From Companilactobacillus kedongensis (GTDB lineage Bacteria; Bacillota; Bacilli; Lactobacillales; Lactobacillaceae), in contig NZ_RHOR01000005.1 of the NCBI RefSeq assembly GCF_003946625.1, positions 1-64,000 on the forward strand: a stretch of 64,000 bases of DNA, written 5' to 3'. Shown here one piece after another: positions 1-7,614 of this stretch (position 1 is its first letter; every line of letters begins with the position of its first letter). The notes below the pieces were generated by a model. That model was not told where the DNA came from, ran no database searches, and was given only the letters and a program-made list of their open reading frames with translations. A program made the position numbers and the translations under genes.

Positions 1-518
1 TGGTTCTCGCAATCAAGAGATAAGACGGCGTAGTATTTGTTGGTACTAGACTTACGAATTGTGACTGCTTTGATCTTGCCAACTATCTTTCGACCGGCAC
101 GATAACGCAAGTAGCCTAACTTAGGTAGCTTAATGAAATGATCATCTACCACTTCAATGTTATTTTTAACAAACTTACACTGATAGCTTTGCTTAGGAAA
201 TTTCTTACTTTTGAATCTAGGGTACTTCCTGATGTGTTTGAAGAAACCTTTGTAGGCTTCAATTAAATCATGATCAGTAACCTGTAAAGCTGTGCTTTCA
301 GCCAGCTTTAACCAGATATATTCCTTCTTTAATTGAGTAAGCAAGTAGTTCAAGTCATACGCACTCAAGAAGTCAGAATCAGGATTATTATCATATCTTT
401 GTTGGATCATATCCAGCATTTGATTCCAAACGAAACGGTTAGCACCAAAATTTAAAGTAATATGTTCAACCTGTTGTTTGTCAGGATAAATACGGAGTTT
501 GATACCTTTTAAAACCAT
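1..518 (-). CDS. tnpB: TnpB / IS200-IS605 OrfB transposase-type RNA-guided nuclease, N-terminal part, cut by window edge
   Basis: An open frame starts at an ATG at 518 and runs off the left edge of the window, giving 172 residues. It opens with MVLKGIKLRIYPDKQQ and contains RFVWNQML, then the K-YPRFKSKKFPKQSY segment and a beta-rich stretch ending near LDCEN, which is the order of the N-terminal helix-turn-helix/WED part of TnpB (OrfB) proteins. TnpB proteins are RNA-guided DNA nucleases carried by IS200/IS605 elements. The RuvC-like catalytic half, the element's right end and any omega RNA would lie to the left, outside the window. No TnpA transposase is seen upstream (519-729), so this is probably a TnpB-only element or a remnant. 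The ribosome site GAGGTG lies just upstream of the ATG. Confidence 0.9.
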   Translation of the reverse strand, partial: MVLKGIKLRIYPDKQQVEHITLNFGANRFVWNQMLDMIQQRYDNNPDSDFLSAYDLNYLLTQLKKEYIWLKLAESTALQVTDHDLIEAYKGFFKHIRKYPRFKSKKFPKQSYQCKFVKNNIEVVDDHFIKLPKLGYLRYRAGRKIVGKIKAVTIRKSSTNKYYAVLSLDCEN

Positions 519-556
519 TGTTATCACCTCTTTTCTACCTACAATTATACATTAAA

Positions 557-570
557 AGAACATATGTTTG
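557..570. promoter_or_regulatory. SOS (LexA/DinR)-box-like dyad upstream of tnpB
   Basis: The 14-mer AGAACATATGTTTG resembles the Gram-positive LexA box CGAAC-N4-GTTCG with changes at the outer bases. It sits about 40 bp upstream of the tnpB start, where a promoter operator would be expected. An AT-rich palindrome of this size can arise by chance, so the role is only suggested. Confidence 0.25.
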
Positions 571-729
571 TATAAAGCATTAAGAAAGAAACAAAAGTGC
601 AGTTGCTCAAGACGATGATTCATCTAGCAAATAAATTAACGAGTTTTCTTATCTACCAACTCGTATAAACTAATTCTCTGATATAATTAGAAATCGTTGA
701 ACTATAACGACAAAAGGGAGAGTTCATTT

Positions 730-1110
730 ATGAAAAAAAGAATTACTATTCTATTGATGTCATTGTTGATGCTTGTTAGCGTTATTGCACCAGCAACCGC
801 CACAACCGTTGATGCTAAAACGAATAACATCAAGGTTACTTACATTCTAAAGAAGAACAAGAAACAAATTGCCAAGAAAACTGTTACTTTAAAGAAAAAT
901 GCAACAGTTATGGATGGAACAAAGAAAGCCTGGAAAGTTAAGCAAAAAGGCGGCTTCATCTCGGCCATTGATGGCAAGAAACAAAATAACAAAAAGAAAA
1001 TTTATTGGACTTTTACAGTTAACGGCAAGCAAGTTAACGTCAGTGCTGATAAGAAGAAGTTGAAGAACAAAGATAAGGTTACTTTCACATTATCAAAATA
1101 TAACGGTTAG
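730..1110 (+). CDS. Small secreted DUF4430-like protein
   Basis: This is a 126-residue basic protein. Residues 1-35 form a typical signal peptide (MKKR, hydrophobic core LLMSLLMLVSVIAP, then ATA-TTVDA). The mature part has a lysine-rich beta region ending in the pattern YWTFTVNGKQV...LKNKDKVTFTL, which matches the DUF4430 (transcobalamin C-terminal-like) fold found in many exported Firmicute proteins. The start is ATG 730, preceded by AAAGGGAG; an in-frame ATG at 697 lacks a ribosome site and would put residues in front of the signal peptide. A TATAAT at 682-687 is a likely -10 box. It stands alone and is closed by a strong hairpin at 1151. The ligand is unknown. Confidence 0.8.
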   Translation: MKKRITILLMSLLMLVSVIAPATATTVDAKTNNIKVTYILKKNKKQIAKKTVTLKKNATVMDGTKKAWKVKQKGGFISAIDGKKQNNKKKIYWTFTVNGKQVNVSADKKKLKNKDKVTFTLSKYNG

Positions 1111-1150
1111 TTTCCGCCTCCAAGACTGAAATTAATTTAGACATAAAAAT

Positions 1151-1193
1151 AGGAGCTGTATCACAATTGATAAACAAATGTGATACAGCTCCT
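1151..1193. terminator. Bidirectional terminator-like hairpin of the GTATCACA family
   Basis: Perfect 15-bp arms (AGGAGCTGTATCACA and its complement) enclose a 13-nt loop and are followed by TTTT. It lies between the convergent secreted-protein and immunity-like genes. Related hairpins with the same GAG(C/T)TGTATCACA arm occur at 5156, 41102 and 58222. Confidence 0.8.
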
Positions 1194-1205
1194 TTTAGTT
1201 AATTT

Positions 1206-1520
1206 TTAAAATTGTGCTCTGGGATCAGTTGGTCCCAATGGTGAACCTTGAAATCCTTCAGTTTTAGCTAACATTATCAATTGTTTCAAACGTTTCCAAT
1301 TAGTTTCATCTAGTTTTGACTTACTAACTGTATTAGCTAACAAAATTCCATTAACTGTTTTAGAAGCAATTATTTGCGGAGCACTCTTCTTTTCACTTAA
1401 ATAGATACCAGCTGTCATTAAAGTCTTAATAATTTCTGGATCAGTGTCCTCTTTTTTAGATAAAGAATTATACATTTCGTCAATAATTTCAAATACTTGT
1501 TCATCAACTGACTTTTTCAT
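1206..1520 (-). CDS. Putative bacteriocin immunity protein (EntA_Immun-like)
   Basis: This is a 104-residue mostly helical protein. Its size, helical pattern and C-terminal ending (GSPLGPTDPRAQF) resemble the enterocin A immunity family, whose members end near ...D-(K/R)SQF and protect cells from class IIa bacteriocins by binding the mannose PTS receptor complex. That family role is established; assignment of this protein is tentative. I chose ATG 1520 (MKKSVDEQ) because the longer frame to 1697 reads through a non-coding cloverleaf repeat. The only Shine-Dalgarno candidate is a run of nine G at 1535-1543, 14 nt upstream of the ATG. No bacteriocin precursor is adjacent, so it would be an orphan immunity gene. 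Confidence 0.55.
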   Translation of the reverse strand: MKKSVDEQVFEIIDEMYNSLSKKEDTDPEIIKTLMTAGIYLSEKKSAPQIIASKTVNGILLANTVSKSKLDETNWKRLKQLIMLAKTEGFQGSPLGPTDPRAQF

Positions 1521-1534
1521 ATAAATTTGTTTTT

Positions 1535-1543
1535 CCCCCCCCC
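1535..1543 (-). promoter_or_regulatory. Nine-G homopolymer at the Shine-Dalgarno position
   Basis: Read in the gene direction, a run of nine G lies 14 nt before ATG 1520 and is the only purine-rich ribosome site available. Such tracts slip during replication, and a change in length would alter the spacing to the start codon. Confidence 0.5.
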
Positions 1544-1557
1544 TTAAATAATATACG

Positions 1558-1692
1558 CTTATATAGCCAGGGAACGCTAGCGAATACGCCAACAGTAAAA
1601 TTGCTTTGAACGACAAAGTTGTCCTTACGTAATCAATGATTCTGAAATTTGCGCTCGCACAGCAGGCAAATTCATTGGTATTCGGAGACGGA
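1558..1692 (-). repeat. Cloverleaf repeat, degenerate copy with internal deletion
   Basis: Read on the minus strand this matches the left end (GAGACGG complement), the CAGCAGGC arm, the GATTCTGAAATTTGCG segment and the third hairpin of the other copies. The first hairpin and half of the second are missing, so the outer right arm follows the GATTTGCG block almost directly. A residual outer stem pairs GAATAC-CCAA with TTGG-TATTC. It lies directly upstream of the immunity-like gene. Confidence 0.65.
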
Positions 1693-1760
1693 TTCATTTT
1701 AACTGACTATTTCTAAAAACAGTTTATACTAGGCGTTAAAAATACAAGAAGGTATTTGTT

Positions 1761-2120
1761 ATGGATAAAAATATCGAAACGATCAAAAAATACTTCGAAC
1801 TATCTGATTTAGCATCTAGTGACGAAAAAGCTCTCACTGAAATAATCGACTTATTCGCAGAAGACACGTCTATCAAATCAGGATTAAGTGAAACAGCTAC
1901 TGGTAAGAAAGAAGCCTCAGAATTTTTTAAAACATTCTTCAATCGCAACAAAGAATTAAAACACTTATTTAAAATAGAATCCTTCACTGACTACTATCAA
2001 GCTGAATGGGCAGTTGCCGGTCTTAAAATCGATGGATCACTATTTTCATTACATGGCTTCGACTATTACAAATTCAACGATGCAGGAAAAATAACTTCTC
2101 TAGTCGTTAATATTAGCTGA
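1761..2120 (+). CDS. SnoaL/NTF2-like fold protein
   Basis: This is a 119-residue protein with an N-terminal helix pair (IETIKKYFELSDLASSDEKALTEI), the motif IDLFAEDTSI, and a beta-sheet half with AEWAVAGLKIDGSLFSLHGFDYYKFNDAGKI. This arrangement is typical of SnoaL-like/NTF2-fold proteins, a cone-shaped fold used by small enzymes and ligand-binding proteins. Nothing in the sequence reveals the substrate. ATG 1761 follows AAGAAGG. Its last 21 bases overlap the 3' end of the convergent rpiA-like gene, and no terminator separates the two. Confidence 0.7.
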   Translation: MDKNIETIKKYFELSDLASSDEKALTEIIDLFAEDTSIKSGLSETATGKKEASEFFKTFFNRNKELKHLFKIESFTDYYQAEWAVAGLKIDGSLFSLHGFDYYKFNDAGKITSLVVNIS

Positions 2121-2768
2121 GACTGATATTACTTTTTCCCCATCTGCTAATAAAGCCTTTGTGATCAAATTATGGAAATAAGATGTTCCAACAACCCCGT
2201 TGAACTCACTTAATTCTTGATCGATCACATCGATCTTTTCCCAATTATTAAACGTACAATCAACCAAACAGTTGCCTAATCTCGTTCGCACAATACCGGC
2301 TATATCCTGTGACTGGCGCACTTTTGCGTGTCCACCTAAAGCGGTTACTAATTCGATCACCTGTTCAATTGCTGGTTCGATTACTTCTAAACTTAAGAAT
2401 ACATCCGCATTCAATTGTTCCCGCATACGTTCTTTAGGCCCTAAAATTATATAATCCTTAGCTAAATTGGCATAAATCTTTTCATATGTATGAATTCCGC
2501 CATTACTTTTTAAGGCGTTTAGATTCCTGTCTAATGAATCGCAACCGTCAAAGGCTAGGTCACTTTTATCAAGTTGATTCAATTCTCTAACTTCTAAACC
2601 TAGTTTCTGACAAGTGTCTTTGGTAACTTCGGATGGTGTACAGACAATAATATCAAGCTTTTTAGCAGCTACTTCATGTAAAAGTCTGCCCACTGTATTT
2701 CCACCACCAAAACTGACGATCATTTTTGGTTGAATCAATTTAATTGCTTCTTCAAGTAATTTTTCCAT
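2100..2768 (-). CDS. Divergent ribose-5-phosphate isomerase A-like protein
   Basis: This 222-residue protein follows the RpiA layout: a nucleotide-fold start with SFGGGNTVGR (family GSGST), FDGCDSLD (family FDGADE), a lysine in KSNGGIHTYEK (family KGGGGAL-REK), IRTRLGNCLVD and a closing GVVGTSYF. RpiA interconverts ribose 5-phosphate and ribulose 5-phosphate in the pentose phosphate pathway. The catalytic-region Asp, Lys and Glu (YEK) appear kept, but FDGADE and the glycine loop are altered, so it may be a paralogue with a different sugar phosphate. GAGGAAA precedes ATG 2768. It stands just downstream of the TetR gene and may be co-transcribed with it. Confidence 0.75.
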   Translation of the reverse strand: MEKLLEEAIKLIQPKMIVSFGGGNTVGRLLHEVAAKKLDIIVCTPSEVTKDTCQKLGLEVRELNQLDKSDLAFDGCDSLDRNLNALKSNGGIHTYEKIYANLAKDYIILGPKERMREQLNADVFLSLEVIEPAIEQVIELVTALGGHAKVRQSQDIAGIVRTRLGNCLVDCTFNNWEKIDVIDQELSEFNGVVGTSYFHNLITKALLADGEKVISVSANIND

Positions 2769-2817
2769 ATTTTCCTCATAAAATTTGAGTGGTCATATCT
2801 GATCACTCTTTTTTTGT

Positions 2818-3390
2818 CTAATCTTCAGGTTGAATCTGTAACAAGATTGCTTTACGGATCGTATCAACTGCAGCGGCCACGTCATCAATTTCTCCATCAC
2901 CATGAGACAACGCCCATTGAATAACTGTCATTTGAACATTCATCCCCATAGACGCCATCAAATCCTCTGGAACTTTCATTTTCCCGCCGGATTCTTTGAT
3001 AAATCGTTTCCACTCTCTTAGTAGAAGCGTTCTGAAATTGGCTTCCAAATCGGCATTAGGCTCATGAACTGTAAATAATGTCAAAAGTGCATCACGATTA
3101 TCTGCCATATCCACAGCCAACCCACGCAACAAATTGTCAGTTTCACCATTTATGATCTGCTTAAAACGGAGACCCACTCTATTTTCAAACAATTGAGTAA
3201 ATCCATCTACTATTTTATCTAATAGATCATATTTATCTAAATAATGTGCATAAAAAGTTGATCGACTAGTCATAGAAAGCTGACATATATCGGCTACAGT
3301 GACTTGACGAAATGTCTTTGAATTTAATAACGTCAACAATGCTTGCTGAATATCACGTTCCGTTTTGATTTTTCGGACATCTTTTGACAT
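2818..3390 (-). CDS. TetR/AcrR family transcriptional regulator
   Basis: This is a 190-residue protein. Residues 10-55 form the TetR N-terminal helix-turn-helix (IQQALLTLLNSKTFRQVTVADICQ, then SRSTFYAHYLDKYDLLDKI), with the FY-HY-DK pattern of the family. The remainder is a helical ligand and dimerisation domain with no recognisable ligand motif. ATG 3390 is preceded by TTGGGGGATCATC. The divergent neighbour at 3601 encodes a small membrane protein, and the dyad at 3453-3477 between them is a plausible operator. It may control itself and that membrane protein. Confidence 0.85.
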   Translation of the reverse strand: MSKDVRKIKTERDIQQALLTLLNSKTFRQVTVADICQLSMTSRSTFYAHYLDKYDLLDKIVDGFTQLFENRVGLRFKQIINGETDNLLRGLAVDMADNRDALLTLFTVHEPNADLEANFRTLLLREWKRFIKESGGKMKVPEDLMASMGMNVQMTVIQWALSHGDGEIDDVAAAVDTIRKAILLQIQPED

Positions 3391-3452
3391 GATGATCCCC
3401 CAATTATTTTATTAAATTCAGCATAACACAATCAATTTCAATTAAAATGTAT

Positions 3453-3477
3453 CTTTTCGAACAAAATGTACGAAAAG
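3453..3477. promoter_or_regulatory. Possible TetR operator dyad
   Basis: The arms CTTTTCG and CGAAAAG are separated by 11 nt in the divergent region between the TetR regulator and the membrane protein gene. Position and symmetry fit a TetR-type operator. Another short inverted repeat (AGCAAGATTATTGCT) lies just to the right. Confidence 0.45.
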
Positions 3478-3600
3478 TGTCCGTAATCCAACAATAGCAA
3501 GATTATTGCTAGTGTACCCATTGGTATAACCGCCCTATTATGTAGTTGTTGAAAGCAATGGGAACAGCTTTCAAATTTAAAAAGAAATGGGGTAATCAAT

Positions 3601-3867
3601 ATGTTTACATGGATGTTTTGGATCTTAGCAATTTGGTTTATTGTTAACTTTGTATGGATGTGGTTCGATCTCGATGACCAAAAATTGCAAAAGACTTTTG
3701 CATGGATCAACGTCGTCGCTGTCATCCTTGGTTTTTGGACTTTCTACGGAGCAACTCCTGTGGATAGTTTATCAACCTGGTTCCAAGTTCTAAACTGGGT
3801 CAACGTCGTGTTAGCTGTCACTCAATTCTACTTCGGCTATCGTAAGTTGGAGCACAAAGTAGCATAA
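3601..3867 (+). CDS. Small aromatic-rich membrane protein of unknown function
   Basis: This 88-residue protein is rich in Trp and Phe. It has about three hydrophobic segments: residues 1-24 (MFTWMFWILAIWFIVNFVWM), about 36-52 (INVVAVILGFWTFYG) and about 63-80 (VLNWVNVVLAVTQFYFG), ending in a basic tail. AAATGGGGT precedes the ATG. I do not recognise a family with a known role. The divergent TetR gene and the dyad between them suggest it is expressed on a signal. A hairpin at 3908 closes the transcript. Confidence 0.75.
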   Translation: MFTWMFWILAIWFIVNFVWMWFDLDDQKLQKTFAWINVVAVILGFWTFYGATPVDSLSTWFQVLNWVNVVLAVTQFYFGYRKLEHKVA

Positions 3868-3907
3868 TTAAGCATTTATTACAAAAATTTAATAAACAGT
3901 TCAATGA

Positions 3908-3945
3908 ATACCCCTTAATCTTCTGATTATGGGGTATTTGTTTTG
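3908..3945 (+). terminator. Rho-independent terminator
   Basis: The arms ATACCCCTTAATC and GATTATGGGGTAT enclose a 4-nt loop and are followed by a T-rich stretch, downstream of the small membrane protein gene. Confidence 0.75.
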
Positions 3946-4022
3946 CACAATTTGTCGGATATTGTTTTTACAAAGGCGGATCTTTGGTACACTAAAAGAA
4001 AAATGAAAGAAGATCTTATAAA

Positions 4023-4940
4023 ATGAGAAAATTTGGCATAATCGGTATTGGACATGTTGGAGTAACCATTGCCTATACCCTCGTTACTAAAGGTATTGCA
4101 GACGAATTAATTTTAATCGACAATAATGAGAAAAAAGCAGTGGCTGAACAACTCGATCTTGAAGATGCACAGGCAAGATTAGATACAACTACTCAAATCA
4201 AAATTCAGGACTATTCTGAATTAAAGGATGTTGATATTTTATTCTTAACTGCCGGCAAGATCGATGCCGCAAAGGAAACTGGTAGTCGTTGGGCTGAATT
4301 TGAGTTCACTAACGCTATGGTCAAAGAAGTTGCACCAAAAATCAAAAAATCAGGATTCAATGGTGTTGTGATAGACACAACTAATCCTTGCGATGCAATT
4401 ACCCAATATCTTCAAAAATCTACCGGACTTTCTCAACAACAAGTCTTTGGTACTGGAACATTCTTAGATACTGCCAGAATGCAACGTGTAGTCGCTAAAC
4501 AATTTAATGTCAACTCCAAAAATATTGCCGGTTATACACTTGGTGAACATGGTGATTCACAATTCGTCGCCTGGTCAGGTGTTACTGTAAATAGTCATCC
4601 TCTAGTGGAATTTGCCAAACAACAAGGAAAAGATCTCGATTATACCGCTCTTGAAGAAGAAATCAGAAAAGGCGGCTGGTCAGTATATCAAGGTAAAGGA
4701 TATACTAGCTACGGAATTGCTACATGTGCCGTCAAATTGGCAGAAGCTGTCCTTTCAGATGCTCAATTGGAATGTCCTGTATCCTGTTATGATAAAGAAT
4801 TTGATACTTATATCGGCCAACCAGCCGTAATTGGTAAAAATGGTATCGAATATGTCAATCCAGTTACTTTAACTGATGATGAAAAAGCTAAATTTAAGAA
4901 TTCAGCTGAGACTATTAAGAGTAAGTTTTCTACTATGTAG
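4023..4940 (+). CDS. hicD: L-2-hydroxyacid (hydroxyisocaproate-type) dehydrogenase of the LDH family
   Basis: This 305-residue protein belongs to the L-lactate/malate dehydrogenase family. It has a Rossmann start GIIGIGHVG (residues 5-13), the acidic residue LIDNN that binds the NAD ribose, the substrate arginine in LDTARMQR near 152 and the catalytic histidine in GEHGDS (174-179). The sequence resembles L-2-hydroxyisocaproate dehydrogenases of lactobacilli, which reduce branched or aromatic 2-oxo acids from amino acid breakdown to hydroxy acids and regenerate NAD. The exact substrate cannot be read from sequence, and L-lactate dehydrogenase activity is possible. The gene is monocistronic. 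A cloverleaf repeat begins five bases after its stop codon. Confidence 0.85.
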   Translation: MRKFGIIGIGHVGVTIAYTLVTKGIADELILIDNNEKKAVAEQLDLEDAQARLDTTTQIKIQDYSELKDVDILFLTAGKIDAAKETGSRWAEFEFTNAMVKEVAPKIKKSGFNGVVIDTTNPCDAITQYLQKSTGLSQQQVFGTGTFLDTARMQRVVAKQFNVNSKNIAGYTLGEHGDSQFVAWSGVTVNSHPLVEFAKQQGKDLDYTALEEEIRKGGWSVYQGKGYTSYGIATCAVKLAEAVLSDAQLECPVSCYDKEFDTYIGQPAVIGKNGIEYVNPVTLTDDEKAKFKNSAETIKSKFSTM

Positions 4941-4944
4941 GATT

Positions 4945-5118
4945 CCGTCTACAGAACCGAAAATATTCACCTGCTATGCGGAACGGGGCGAGCCATGGTC
5001 TCGCCTCCTCGGTTTGAAGCCTTGCAAAGTTCAGCAAGTCTTCGAACACGCCCGGTGGTGTAATGGCTAAAGCCATAACGCCACTGTCATAGCTGGTGGA
5101 TATTTTCAGTTCTTCCGA
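4945..5118 (+). repeat. Cloverleaf intergenic repeat, complete copy A
   Basis: The outer stem pairs 4954-4978 with 5088-5112 over about 25 bp with few mismatches. It encloses three hairpins: GGCGAG/CTCGCC near 4987-5005; TTGAAG-CTTGC/GCAAG-CTTCGAA near 5013-5045; and a 14-bp stem at 5055-5068 with 5071-5084 containing GTAATGGCT/AGCCATAAC. The same order recurs at 40898 and, inverted, at 41191, 51836 and 58886. It lies between hicD and the terminator hairpin at 5156. Confidence 0.85.
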
Positions 5119-5155
5119 CTAAATTATCCTTTCAATAATCTATATAAATACAAAG

Positions 5156-5196
5156 ATGGAGTTGTATCACACTAATAAAATGTGATACAACTCCAT
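5156..5196. terminator. Bidirectional terminator hairpin of the GTATCACA family
   Basis: Perfect 16-bp arms ATGGAGTTGTATCACA and complement enclose a 9-nt loop between the convergent hicD and gudD genes. The core is nearly the same as in the hairpin at 1151. Confidence 0.8.
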
Positions 5197-5204
5197 TTCA
5201 ATTT

Positions 5205-6533
5205 TTACCTAACCATTGCTGGTTTCTTTGAATCAAATTTCCAACCTGGAATTAAGAATTGCATTGCGGCTGCATCGTTACGTGCACCGAGTTTCTTTTC
5301 AACATACAATTGGTTGGCTTTCTTGATGCTATCGAGATCGATTTCAACGCCCAGACCTTCGTTGGTCTTTGGCACTGTTAATTGGCCGTTTTCGATCTTG
5401 TATGGATTCTTAGTTAGATTTTGACCATCTTGCCAGATCCAGTGAGTATCAACATCGAAGACACGTCCGGGAGCAGCAGCGGCAGCATTAGCTACCATAG
5501 CTAGTGAGATGTCAAAATGATTATTTGAGTGAACTCCCCAATTAAGATTAAATTCATTACACAATTGAGCTACTCGAACGGCACCTTCCATGGTCCAGAA
5601 GTGTGGATCGGCTAATGGGATCGAAACTGAATTCAAAGCAATTGCATGTGACATTTGGCGCCAGTCAGTATCAACCATATTTGTAGCTGTTGGCATATGT
5701 GTGATCTTTTGAAATTCTGAAAGGATCTCTCTTCCGGAGAATCCTTCCTCAGCTCCACATGGATCTTCAATATAATGAAGAATATCTTTCATTTCATCCG
5801 CATAGTGTAAAGCTTGTTTCAATGACCAAGCACCATTTGGATCTAAGTCTAATTTAGCTTCAGGGAATGCCTTGTGAAGTGCTTTCATAGCGGCAACTTC
5901 TTCTTCACCGTCAAAGACACCACCCTTTAACTTAAAGGTCTTGAAGCCGTATTTATCATAGGCAGCCTGAGCAAGTTTAACAATTGATTCAGGGTCCATT
6001 GCTGGTTTACGACGTAATTTGCCCCAATCACTAGTATTATCATCATCTTGAATATATGGTAAATCTGTCTTGCTGGTATCACCAACATAGAATAGATATC
6101 CTAACACTCCGACCTTTTCTCTCTGTTGACCGTCACCTAGTAGTGCGGCAACTGGAACGTGAAGGTGTTTACCTAATAGATCAAGAAATGAGGTTTCAAT
6201 AGCGGTAAGTGCATGAACCATAATTCTCAAATCAAATGTTTGCTTACCTCTTCCACCTTTATCAAGGTATGAAAACTTCTCTCTTACCTTTTGCAATACA
6301 TCTTTATATTCACCGATCGAACGACCGATAACTAACTCTTTAGAAGCTTCCAAAGTACTTGTGATTTTTTCACCACCAGGAACTTCACCAACACCAATTT
6401 GACCTTCATCAGTTGTCAGTACAACGATATTTCTTGTAAAATATGGACCATGTGCACCACTAAGGTTCATCAGCATACTGTCATATCCAGCAACTGGATA
6501 GACATCCATTTTGGCTATTTTAGGAATACTCAT
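5205..6533 (-). CDS. gudD: Glucarate dehydratase (enolase superfamily)
   Basis: This is a 442-residue protein of the usual length for GudD. It carries the capping domain (residues 1-150, with [12 protein letters not shown] and [10 protein letters not shown]) and a TIM barrel with [32 protein letters not shown] and VHSNNHFD; these supply the base lysine, the metal-binding acids and the catalytic histidine of the glucarate dehydratase subgroup. The enzyme removes water from D-glucarate (and L-idarate) to give 5-keto-4-deoxy-glucarate. AAGAGGAGA precedes ATG 6533. The divergent LysR gene at 6712 is the likely regulator. No keto-deoxy-glucarate aldolase is seen nearby. Confidence 0.93.
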   Translation of the reverse strand: MSIPKIAKMDVYPVAGYDSMLMNLSGAHGPYFTRNIVVLTTDEGQIGVGEVPGGEKITSTLEASKELVIGRSIGEYKDVLQKVREKFSYLDKGGRGKQTFDLRIMVHALTAIETSFLDLLGKHLHVPVAALLGDGQQREKVGVLGYLFYVGDTSKTDLPYIQDDDNTSDWGKLRRKPAMDPESIVKLAQAAYDKYGFKTFKLKGGVFDGEEEVAAMKALHKAFPEAKLDLDPNGAWSLKQALHYADEMKDILHYIEDPCGAEEGFSGREILSEFQKITHMPTATNMVDTDWRQMSHAIALNSVSIPLADPHFWTMEGAVRVAQLCNEFNLNWGVHSNNHFDISLAMVANAAAAAPGRVFDVDTHWIWQDGQNLTKNPYKIENGQLTVPKTNEGLGVEIDLDSIKKANQLYVEKKLGARNDAAAMQFLIPGWKFDSKKPAMVR

Positions 6534-6622
6534 AATAATATCTCCTCTTATTTGTTTGTGATTTAATTAACAATTTTGCTTAACTCTATTATATTGTGTC
6601 TATTTCAACTAAAACAGTTACT

Positions 6623-6684
6623 CTTTGGACGTATGATGAACCAAAGGTACACACAAGCCTTAGTGTATAATGATCATCACTAAG
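6623..6684. promoter_or_regulatory. Two inverted repeats in the gudD-lysR divergent promoter region
   Basis: CTTTGG-N12-CCAAAG at 6623-6646 and CTTAGTG-N12-CACTAAG at 6659-6684 share the same 12-nt spacer. The second one encloses TATAAT (6666-6671), a likely -10 box for the LysR gene. The layout fits a LysR-type recognition site plus an autoregulatory site. Confidence 0.55.
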
Positions 6685-6711
6685 TATAGTTAAAGTTTAG
6701 GGGCTGAAAAC

Positions 6712-7608
6712 ATGGATATAAATAAACTAAAAACCTTCTTGACCGTATCGAAATCGGGCAGCTTTAAATCTGCTGCCGAAAAGTTATTTCTTTCGCCACG
6801 AGCTGTTTCCAAACAAATGGACCAAATTGAAAACGAATTAGGTGTAGAATTATTCACTCGTAACAAAAATAGCACTGAATTAAACGCTACTGGTAAACAA
6901 TTCATCGTTACGGCCCAAGATATTGTCAATAGCTATAATGATGCTTTGACACGATTAAAAACTGTCGATGAAACTCCTAAAAACAAACTAGAAATAGGCT
7001 TCTCATCAATGAATCAAGCTACTATTTTGCAAACGACAATACTTCCCTTTATGACTAAGAATCCCAATATTGAAATCGAGCTAAAAGAAGAAAGTGGTAA
7101 ACGTCTAGTTCACTTGGTAGAAAAAAATGCCATTGATTTTGCAGTGACTCCTTATTATGCCTTAGATAACGATTTTGACGATTACGAAACTGTTCAACTA
7201 ATCAAACTTACTGAAGGCGAGTTGACCCTTGGAATTAGTCGTTTAAATCCTTTAAGTGACGCTGATTCGATCAGTTTAAATAAGATAAAGGATATGAAGC
7301 TTCTATATTACAGTTCATCTGACTCAATTTATTTACGAGATGTTTTTTATAAGAAATTCTCAGGATACTTTGAAAAAGAACAGATCAGTCGTGTTTCTTC
7401 TTTAGAGCAAAGGGACATGTTAGTTGCGTCGAACAACGGTGTGGGATTTTATCCAAGTCCTTTACTCACAAAAGAAAAATCACAGAATCCCATGATCAAA
7501 TTTCTCAAGATCAAAGATGACGTAAATAAATATTATGCTTCAACCTTCCTATACAATAAGAATAATAAAAATCCTATCTTAAAAAAATTAGTTGAAAAAT
7601 TATCTTAG
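6712..7608 (+). CDS. LysR-type transcriptional regulator
   Basis: This is a 298-residue protein. Residues 1-60 form the LysR winged helix-turn-helix (MDINKLKTFLTVSKSGSFKSAAEKLFLS, with SPRAVSKQMDQIENELGVELF). Residues about 90-295 form the two-lobed effector domain (KLEIGFSSMNQATILQTTILPF, then NNGVGFYPSPLL). It is divergent from gudD with about 180 bp between the two starts. Two N12-spaced inverted repeats lie in that region. It most likely responds to glucarate or a related aldarate and activates gudD; the effector is inferred from context only. TTTAGGGGCTG provides the ribosome site. Confidence 0.9.
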   Translation: MDINKLKTFLTVSKSGSFKSAAEKLFLSPRAVSKQMDQIENELGVELFTRNKNSTELNATGKQFIVTAQDIVNSYNDALTRLKTVDETPKNKLEIGFSSMNQATILQTTILPFMTKNPNIEIELKEESGKRLVHLVEKNAIDFAVTPYYALDNDFDDYETVQLIKLTEGELTLGISRLNPLSDADSISLNKIKDMKLLYYSSSDSIYLRDVFYKKFSGYFEKEQISRVSSLEQRDMLVASNNGVGFYPSPLLTKEKSQNPMIKFLKIKDDVNKYYASTFLYNKNNKNPILKKLVEKLS

Positions 7609-7614
7609 ATAACA

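Noticed and set aside
1521-1697. N-terminal extension of the immunity-like gene
   Set aside because: The extension translates the deleted cloverleaf repeat and the G tract; protein-like features start only at ATG 1520.
4876-5070. Plus-strand open frame crossing the hicD stop codon
   Set aside because: It is an out-of-frame reading of the hicD end joined to copy A.
4945-5118. tRNA-like gene because of the cloverleaf shape
   Set aside because: There is no acceptor end, T-loop or anticodon pattern, and the outer stem and size (about 170 nt) do not fit a tRNA.
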